Positions 42,702 to 46,938 of a DNA stretch of 46,938 nt are shown one piece after another (the stretch's first letter is position 1; each line of letters starts with the position of its first letter). The notes under the pieces were generated by a model, which did not search any database, had not been told where the DNA came from, and saw only the letters and a program-made list of their open reading frames with translations. Made by a program: the position numbers and the translations under genes. The stretch covers positions 1-46,938 of the forward strand of contig NZ_SCFM01000042.1 of NCBI RefSeq assembly GCF_004138295.1. The letters run 5' to 3'. Origin of the DNA: Ectobacillus funiculus. Lineage in GTDB: Bacteria > Bacillota > Bacilli > Bacillales > Bacillaceae_G.

Positions 42702-43766
42702 ATGATAACAAAAGAGCAAATCATACAAGCACTGAACGGATTGCAAGACCCATTTCTACATAAAACATTTGAAGAGACAGGCGCCATTCAAGAAATCAGT
42801 TTAAAGTCAGAGAAAGCACATGTAAGCTTGAAAATTGCAATTGCTCAAATAGGCACTCCAGAGCAGATGCAGTTGCAGGGTGCCATTGTAAAAATTGTAA
42901 AGGATTTAGGGGCAGCTACAGTAGGTCTTCGTTTTACTGAGCTTACTGATGAGGAGCTGGCTAAGTTCGGTGTAGCAGAGGAAAACGCACCGGATACATT
43001 GCTATCTCCAAATTCAAAAACCGTATTTCTCGCAGTTGCAAGCGGCAAAGGCGGTGTCGGTAAGTCTACTGTTTCTGTAAACCTTGCAGTTGCGCTAGCA
43101 CGCCTTGGAAAGAAAGTGGGAATTGTTGACGCGGATATTTATGGATTTAGCGTACCGGACATGATGGGTATTACAAAACGTCCAGTTGTGCGCGATGAGC
43201 GCATTGTCCCAGTTGATCGATTTGGGGTAAAGGTCATCTCGATGGGCTTTTTTGTAGAGGATAATGCACCTGTTATTTGGCGGGGGCCAATGCTTGGCAA
43301 AATGTTAAACCATTTCTTCTCGGAAGTAGAATGGGGTGAGTTGGATTACCTTGTGCTAGATTTGCCGCCAGGAACGGGAGATGTTGCTTTAGATGTCCAT
43401 TCCATGCTTCCTTCTTGCAAAGAAATTATCGTGACAACACCGCATCCAACAGCCGCTTTTGTTGCCGCGCGTGCTGGTGCGATGGCATTACGGACAGAGC
43501 ATGAAATAGTTGGAGTTATCGAGAACATGTCTTACTTTGAAAGCAAGGTAACTGGAGAGAGGGAATATGTCTTTGGGCAAGGCGGAGGTAAAAAGCTTGC
43601 TGAGGACTTACAAACGATTTTACTTGGTCAAATTCCGCTTCAGCAGCCTGATTGGAATGAGGCTGATTTTGCACCATCTGTATATGATGAAGCGCATCAA
43701 ATCGGGCAAATCTATAATGAGATTGCTGAAACAGTTATCGAGGCAATTGAAGTTAAACAGAAATAA
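42702..43766 (+). CDS. salA: Mrp/NBP35-family ATPase SalA
   Basis: P-loop ATPase of 354 aa, with an N-terminal MIP18/DUF59 domain (1-85) and a MinD-like domain with deviant Walker A GKGGVGKST (115-123) and LDLPPGTGDVALD. Orthologues either carry Fe-S clusters (Mrp) or, in B. subtilis, act as SalA, repressing scoC and raising exoprotease. The CXXC pair of cluster-carrying Mrp proteins is missing in the ENMSYFESKVTGEREYVFG stretch, so cluster transfer looks unlikely. The start follows a GGCGGTGG SD. I saw no confident promoter; a TATACT at 42655-42660 has a poorly spaced -35. Confidence 0.9.
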   Translation: MITKEQIIQALNGLQDPFLHKTFEETGAIQEISLKSEKAHVSLKIAIAQIGTPEQMQLQGAIVKIVKDLGAATVGLRFTELTDEELAKFGVAEENAPDTLLSPNSKTVFLAVASGKGGVGKSTVSVNLAVALARLGKKVGIVDADIYGFSVPDMMGITKRPVVRDERIVPVDRFGVKVISMGFFVEDNAPVIWRGPMLGKMLNHFFSEVEWGELDYLVLDLPPGTGDVALDVHSMLPSCKEIIVTTPHPTAAFVAARAGAMALRTEHEIVGVIENMSYFESKVTGEREYVFGQGGGKKLAEDLQTILLGQIPLQQPDWNEADFAPSVYDEAHQIGQIYNEIAETVIEAIEVKQK

Positions 43767-43792
43767 CCTCTTCTTATGAAGAGGTTTCACTT
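43765..43792 (+). terminator. Intrinsic terminator after salA
   Basis: Perfect 9-bp stem AACCTCTTC (43765-43773) with GAAGAGGTT (43778-43786), a 4-nt loop TTAT and a short T-rich tail. It overlaps the last base pairs of the salA stop region. Confidence 0.75.
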
Positions 43793-43798
43793 TGTTGG

Positions 43799-43834
43799 AA
43801 AAGTCGATTGTCAACTTGACGAATCGGCTTTTTC
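43799..43834. terminator. Bidirectional terminator between convergent salA and gerD
   Basis: AAAAGTCGATT (43799-43809) pairs with AATCGGCTTTT (43822-43832) over 11 positions (one G-U). The loop can extend the stem by GTCAA/TTGAC. T-tracts occur on both strands, so it can stop salA read-through and the reverse gerD transcript, whose stop codon is 5 nt away. Confidence 0.85.
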
Positions 43835-43838
43835 TTTA

Positions 43839-44399
43839 TTATGACTTCTTATTTGCTTTCTCAATAGCTTTACTAATAACATCAATCATTTTTGTTTGGA
43901 AGAGCGGGTTCTCGGCAGTTTCATTCAACATTTGCTGTAAATGAAGACGGTATTCCTTACTCTTCATCACCTCGAGCATTTGTTTCTCGACCTCTGGGTT
44001 TTTCAAAATTTCAATAACTCCAGCTTGGTATTGAGGATCCTTTAGAAGAACCTTCATGAGTTCTCCTTGCTCTTTTTGTACACTTTTTGCAAAGGATGCG
44101 GAGAACTGTGGGTCTTTAAACAGCTTTTCCCAGAATTTTTGCCCCTCCTCAGAGGTCATAGTGTCCTGAATGGTTTGTTTGACAACTGTTTCATCAAGGA
44201 TAAGGGCCTGCTTCATTTTCTCATCCTTCAGCACATCCTGAATGGCATTCTTTCCTTGATCCGTTTTTAAAATATCGATAATCATTTTTTTGGTTTGATC
44301 GTAGTCCAATTCAGCTTGAGCTGAATTATTCTCCTGGGCACATGCTGCTACTGTAAGAAGGAGTAGAAACGATAGCAGTATAAACGGAATCCGTTTCAT
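43839..44399 (-). CDS. gerD: Spore germination lipoprotein GerD
   Basis: Required for rapid nutrient germination; in B. subtilis it clusters germinant receptors in the spore inner membrane (the germinosome). The 186-aa protein has a lipoprotein signal with lipobox ending at C20 (LLLLTVAAC). The rest is a highly helical, charged mature domain with repeated KDPQ/KNPE-type turns. I chose the ATG at 44399 because AAGGAG lies about 9 nt upstream and it yields a clean signal peptide; an upstream start at 44450 adds 17 unconserved residues. It is convergent with salA and divergent from kbaA. Confidence 0.95.
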   Translation of the reverse strand: MKRIPFILLSFLLLLTVAACAQENNSAQAELDYDQTKKMIIDILKTDQGKNAIQDVLKDEKMKQALILDETVVKQTIQDTMTSEEGQKFWEKLFKDPQFSASFAKSVQKEQGELMKVLLKDPQYQAGVIEILKNPEVEKQMLEVMKSKEYRLHLQQMLNETAENPLFQTKMIDVISKAIEKANKKS

Positions 44400-44705
44400 T
44401 AACCGGAGCTCCTTTCGCTGATTTCTATTTTTGGGTATAAAGGCAGACATAAACTTTGTGACACATCCTAGTTTCCCTAGTATGCCCTTTAACAGTAAAT
44501 TTGAATAAAGTTAAGGTGCGTCAGGAAGCCTTTACTAATACATTGTGCCAAGCCACACATTGTATGTTGTTAAGGAAAATTAGATTGTGTCTGCTTTTCT
44601 TAATATAAATATCTTGGTAAAAATTATGCGTATTCCTGACTAGCTTTTTAAAATTTCGGTTGTTACAATTTAAGTTAGAACATGCAGAAACTGGGGGATT
44701 ATGTT
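44400..44705. other. gerD-kbaA divergent intergenic region
   Basis: About 306 nt without a gene. It holds the gerD leader, a CATACTA element, two direct ACATTGT copies (near 44539 and 44556), and an imperfect arm pair TTAAGGAAAA/TTTTCTTAA (about 44570-44603). I found no confident kbaA promoter. A short reverse ORF through it is a shadow. Confidence 0.55.
44478..44484 (-). promoter_or_regulatory. Candidate sigma-G -10 element for gerD
   Basis: On the reverse strand CATACTA, the sigma-G consensus -10, lies about 79 nt before the gerD ATG. The expected -35 (TGAATA-like) at 16-18 nt spacing is not present on that strand, so the call rests on the -10 and on known forespore expression of gerD. Confidence 0.3.
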
Positions 44706-45302
44706 GTGAACAGCCGAAAATGGGTACATTTATTTTTTTCCACCCTTTTTCTTGGGGGAATAAGTACAATTTTAGTTGGGTTTATTTTAAGGTGGAACCA
44801 GTATGCAAGGCTGTTTCAAAGCTTTGATGGGAAGGAGCTGCTTTCTGTAGCCTTTTGGCTGCTAGGGGTTGGATTTATCTTCAGTGTCATCAGTCAAATG
44901 GGCTTTTTTGCTTACCTAACGGTACATCGCTTTGGGATTGGGATTTTTCGTTCCGTATCTCTTTGGAATACGATGCAGGTATTTCTTGTAGCTTTTGTAT
45001 TATTTGATTTTGTATACTTACGCTCTACCTTCATAGAGGAAGGAAATGCCTCTACAACGCACAATATTTTGATAGCAGCTGTCATATTTCTTGCAGGAGC
45101 AATTGTTGCCTACATAAAAAGTAAGGAAACGAATAAGCAAGCTTTTATACCCGCTTTATTTTTTATGATTGTTGTTACAATAATAGAGTGGATTCCTGCG
45201 CTTCGCGTCAATGATCGTGATTGGCTGTATTTAATGGCAGTTCCACTTTTTATCTGCAATGCTTATCAGCTATTAACTTTACATCGTCTTATCAGGAAAT
45301 AA
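44706..45302 (+). CDS. kbaA: KinB-signalling pathway activator KbaA
   Basis: Membrane protein that activates the KinB branch of the Spo0A phosphorelay in B. subtilis. The 198-aa product has about six hydrophobic spans, including FFSTLFLGGISTILVGFIL near the N-terminus and FIPALFFMIVVTIIEW. The conserved SQMGFFAYLTVHRFGIGIFR segment is present. GTG 44706 follows GGGGGA by 9 nt and gives the B. subtilis length; the in-frame ATG at 44682 has no SD. It is divergent from gerD and convergent with pdaB. Confidence 0.93.
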   Translation: MNSRKWVHLFFSTLFLGGISTILVGFILRWNQYARLFQSFDGKELLSVAFWLLGVGFIFSVISQMGFFAYLTVHRFGIGIFRSVSLWNTMQVFLVAFVLFDFVYLRSTFIEEGNASTTHNILIAAVIFLAGAIVAYIKSKETNKQAFIPALFFMIVVTIIEWIPALRVNDRDWLYLMAVPLFICNAYQLLTLHRLIRK

Positions 45303-45350
45303 AAAAGATGGCCCAAAAAGGGATTATCCTTTCTAGACCACCTAAGAGAG

Positions 45351-45372
45351 ACCATTCCTTGCAGGGAATGGT
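45351..45372. terminator. Hairpin between convergent kbaA and pdaB
   Basis: Perfect 8-bp stem ACCATTCC (45351-45358) with GGAATGGT (45365-45372) and a 6-nt loop. The forward tail is TTAGCTT; the reverse tail is CTCTCTT. Termination in either direction would be weak. A T-run at 45421-45427 lies farther on. Confidence 0.5.
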
Positions 45373-45458
45373 TTAGCTTCGTTGACCGGTTTTATCAAGC
45401 GTAAGACAGGTTAATGGAGCTTTTTTTCTATGTTTTCTTGCATATATCTCATTTTTTA

Positions 45459-46223
45459 TCACTGTACATCTGTGCTCTTTGTTTGGGTATTGGAAATCAG
45501 TTCTGAGACAGATGCATTTGCATACCCTGCTGCTCTTAAATGTTGAATGAGCAGGGGAAGAGCTTGATTTGTTTGTAGTGCTGAATCCGAGGCATGCAGA
45601 AGAATGATATCACCAGATTGCAAGTGCTCAGACACTGTTTTTACAATCTTAGTTGCACCTGGATTTCTCCAATCATCAGAATTATTGCTCCAGTGGATGA
45701 CCGTATAGCCTAGAGAATCAGCAACTTTTAATACTTCTTTATTGAAGCTTCCGCTTGGTGGACGCAGGAGCTTAACATCCTTTACACCAAGCTTTGTAAA
45801 TATCTCCTGTGCCTTTAATATATCCTGTCTTACCTGTGCTGCCTCTAGGGATGTATAGCTTTTATAGTTATAGCCCATACTTCCAATCTCATGACCGTCT
45901 TTTTGAATGCGTTCGACGATATCTGGATGTCTCTCGGCCCAAGCGGCAGATATGAAAAATGTTGCGTTTTTAATGTTTTGTTTTTGTAATGTATCCAAAA
46001 TTGGTATTGCCTTTTCATCTCCCCAGCTGATATCAAATGTTAAGGCCACTTGCTGTTTAGCAGCATCCCCTTTATAGATTGCTTTAGGTCCTGTAGCAGT
46101 AGAAAATACAGACTGCTGTGAATAAGTTTCCAGAAATAAAAGCCATGCCGTAAATAAAGAAAGTAAAGCAATTAGTAAAACCTGCTTCAACTTTGTTTTG
46201 CTCGTTACAAAGAAGAAAAACAT
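45459..46223 (-). CDS. pdaB: Polysaccharide deacetylase PdaB (spore maintenance)
   Basis: NodB-fold carbohydrate esterase family 4 protein made in the mother cell. In B. subtilis it is needed to keep spores stable late in sporulation. The 254-aa protein has an N-terminal membrane anchor (about 13-31). In the NodB domain motif 1 is [12 protein letters not shown] (D64) instead of the usual FDDGP, while RPPSGSFN and LHASDS are standard for this subgroup. ATG 46223 follows GAGGGGAG by 3 nt; the upstream start at 46247 reads through that SD. A sigma-E-like promoter lies upstream. Confidence 0.93.
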   Translation of the reverse strand: MFFFFVTSKTKLKQVLLIALLSLFTAWLLFLETYSQQSVFSTATGPKAIYKGDAAKQQVALTFDISWGDEKAIPILDTLQKQNIKNATFFISAAWAERHPDIVERIQKDGHEIGSMGYNYKSYTSLEAAQVRQDILKAQEIFTKLGVKDVKLLRPPSGSFNKEVLKVADSLGYTVIHWSNNSDDWRNPGATKIVKTVSEHLQSGDIILLHASDSALQTNQALPLLIQHLRAAGYANASVSELISNTQTKSTDVQ

Positions 46224-46260
46224 AATCTCCCCTCTCCTCTTGTCCAAACCTTTTTAGTTA

Positions 46261-46289
46261 CTTATATGCCTCCTCAAAACAAAACATGC
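46261..46289 (-). promoter_or_regulatory. Candidate sigma-E promoter of pdaB
   Basis: Read on the reverse strand: GCATGTT (46289-46283) as -35, a 14-nt spacer and CATATAAG (46268-46261) as -10. The -10 and spacer length are identical to the candidate cwlD promoter. pdaB is sigma-E-dependent in B. subtilis. Confidence 0.55.
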
Positions 46290-46389
46290 CGTTCTTTCAA
46301 GGGAGAGCCACTTAATAAAATGGAAAATGCATACATAAAAGGGTTGCGGGGAAATAATTAACATAAATAAAAAGGAAAGAGGTGCATAT

Positions 46390-46608
46390 ATGTTCGGTTT
46401 ATTGGTTGATAAGAGAGAAATGAAGGAAATGGAATACTTATTAAAAAGAGAGTTGGATGAACTTTTATTTGATTTTGATGATGGCAGAATTGATTATGCG
46501 GTCAAGAAAGCGATGGAGGATCGATATAAAGTGTTATTTCGACTGTTTCAACGAGTTGCCGACCCGTCAGAATGTTCCCGTTATATACGTAAGAGGGTTC
46601 ATAATTAA
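46390..46608 (+). CDS. Hypothetical 72-aa helical protein between pdaB and the rRNA operon
   Basis: I do not recognise a family with confidence. The ATG follows AAAGAGGTG by 6 nt, a good SD, and the composition looks coding. It is rich in Glu, Asp, Lys and Arg, with a heptad-like leucine pattern in MKEMEYLLKRELDELLFDFD and two further helical segments (YAVKKAMEDRYKVLFRLFQR). It has a single Cys near the end (C62) and no signal peptide or membrane span. It lies between the pdaB promoter and an rRNA promoter region; no counterpart there in B. subtilis comes to mind. Confidence 0.7.
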   Translation: MFGLLVDKREMKEMEYLLKRELDELLFDFDDGRIDYAVKKAMEDRYKVLFRLFQRVADPSECSRYIRKRVHN

Positions 46609-46760
46609 CAGTTGGTTTACCTGAGTCTAAATAGTCAAACATGTGCTTTTCATAAGAGAAAATATAAGCCGTGTGCTTTGATAAAAGAAGGGGAGCTGAT
46701 TCATGATTGTTAATTAGAGGGTTTTATATAAAGATGAATCAGCTTCTATATTAAAAAGTG
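46609..46760 (+). other. Upstream region of the rRNA promoters
   Basis: About 150 nt without a real gene. It contains a long inverted repeat, AT-rich blocks that could act as an UP element, and a four-codon mini-ORF after GGGGAG (ATG at 46703). No terminator with a T-tract for the preceding ORF was identified. Confidence 0.5.
46692..46746 (+). repeat. Inverted repeat upstream of the rRNA promoters
   Basis: GGAGCTGATTCAT (46692-46704) and ATGAATCAGCTTC (46734-46746) form 13 positions (one G-U at the RNA level) around a 29-nt AT-rich loop. Its right arm ends 15 nt before the P1 -35. It could be a late terminator, a regulator site or an extrudable structure. Confidence 0.6.
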
Positions 46761-46790
46761 TTGACGACAGCTACGTAGGTATGGTAAATT
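46761..46790 (+). promoter_or_regulatory. rRNA operon promoter P1
   Basis: TTGACG at 46761-46766, an 18-nt spacer and TAAATT at 46785-46790. It lies 83 nt upstream of P2, in the tandem arrangement common for Bacillus rRNA operons. Confidence 0.65.
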
Positions 46791-46843
46791 AAATCTCGTC
46801 GCTGATGAGTGACAAACTTAAAAAAACAATTTCAAATAAATTA

Positions 46844-46872
46844 TTGACATTGAAAGTAGCAGATGTTAATAT
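46844..46872 (+). promoter_or_regulatory. rRNA operon promoter P2
   Basis: Consensus TTGACA at 46844-46849, exactly 17 nt, then TAATAT at 46867-46872, with AT-rich sequence upstream as a possible UP element. It is the stronger of the two candidates. Confidence 0.85.
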
Positions 46873-46878
46873 AAAAAG

Positions 46879-46938
46879 GTCGCGTTGAGCGGCAAAGTAG
46901 TTCTTTGAAAACTGAACAAAACACAAAACGTCAATGTT
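46879..46938 (+). ncRNA. Start of the rRNA (rrn) leader with boxB-like hairpin and boxA
   Basis: GTCGC (46879-46883) pairs with GCGGC (46889-46893) around a 5-nt loop, like boxB. It is followed by the boxA-type sequence TTCTTTGAAAACT (46901-46913) seen in Bacillus pre-rRNA leaders, where NusB and S10 (rpsJ product) act in antitermination. The window ends inside the leader; the 16S gene itself is not included. Confidence 0.8.

Noticed and set aside
44539-44562. Direct ACATTGT repeats upstream of kbaA as an operator
   Set aside because: Only 7 nt each in AT-rich DNA with no link to a promoter; likely chance.
46703-46717. Four-codon mini-ORF after GGGGAG upstream of the rRNA promoters
   Set aside because: Too short to interpret, and its SD is one arm of the inverted repeat; probably chance.

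Overview
The window is core chromosome of a low-GC, endospore-forming member of the Bacillaceae. Gene content and order match the Bacillus subtilis/B. cereus transcription-translation supercluster. The sporulation and germination genes sigH, cwlD, gerD, kbaA and pdaB mark a spore former. The proteins are close to, but clearly not identical with, those of B. subtilis as I remember them. I cannot name the species from this window.

Layout. (1) 1-3764: a packed cysteine/RNA-metabolism operon, cysE-cysS-mrnC-rlmB-rae1. (2) 3769-5631: sigH, rpmG, secE and nusG, each with a plausible signal in front. (3) 5641-8933: rplK-rplA and rplJ-rplL with their leader RNAs, then the methyltransferase ybxB. (4) 8930-16402: rpoB-rpoC. 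(5) 16445-21272: the str operon rpsL-rpsG-fusA-tuf. It has its own promoter, followed by a strong hairpin/T-tract, and the usual L7Ae-like gene (ybxF/rplGB) between rpoC and rpsL is missing. (6) 21576-36557: S10-spc-alpha operons from rpsJ to rplQ, including secY, adk, map, infA and rpoA. (7) 36618-40950: the ECF transporter energising module ecfA1-ecfA2-ecfT, truA, and rplM-rpsI with an L13 leader. (8) 40970-46608: an accessory and sporulation segment. It has a 65-codon C-terminal remnant of a FecCD-type iron-siderophore permease, then ybaK, cwlD, salA, gerD (reverse), kbaA, pdaB (reverse) and a 72-aa protein of unknown function. (9) 46692-46938: an inverted repeat, two tandem rRNA promoters, and the start of an rRNA leader with a boxB-like hairpin and boxA. 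The 16S gene itself must begin just beyond the window.

Most of the window is growth machinery: ribosomal proteins, RNA polymerase, elongation and initiation factors, and the Sec translocon. Regulation is mainly by sigma-A-like promoters and r-protein leader RNAs. The last 6 kb serves sporulation and germination; cwlD and pdaB have near-identical candidate sigma-E promoters, as expected for mother-cell genes.

The least expected items are: (a) a two-copy intergenic element of about 80 nt (21330-21405 and 42555-42632) whose differences are largely compensatory, suggesting a selected RNA or DNA structure; (b) the FecCD permease fragment between rpsI and ybaK; (c) long hairpins without U-tracts between rpsG-fusA, fusA-tuf and rplB-rpsS; (d) a promoter-terminator-SD hairpin arrangement in front of nusG; and (e) the lack of ybxF. 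I found no CRISPR array, prophage, transposase, toxin-antitoxin pair or recognisable new multi-gene system.
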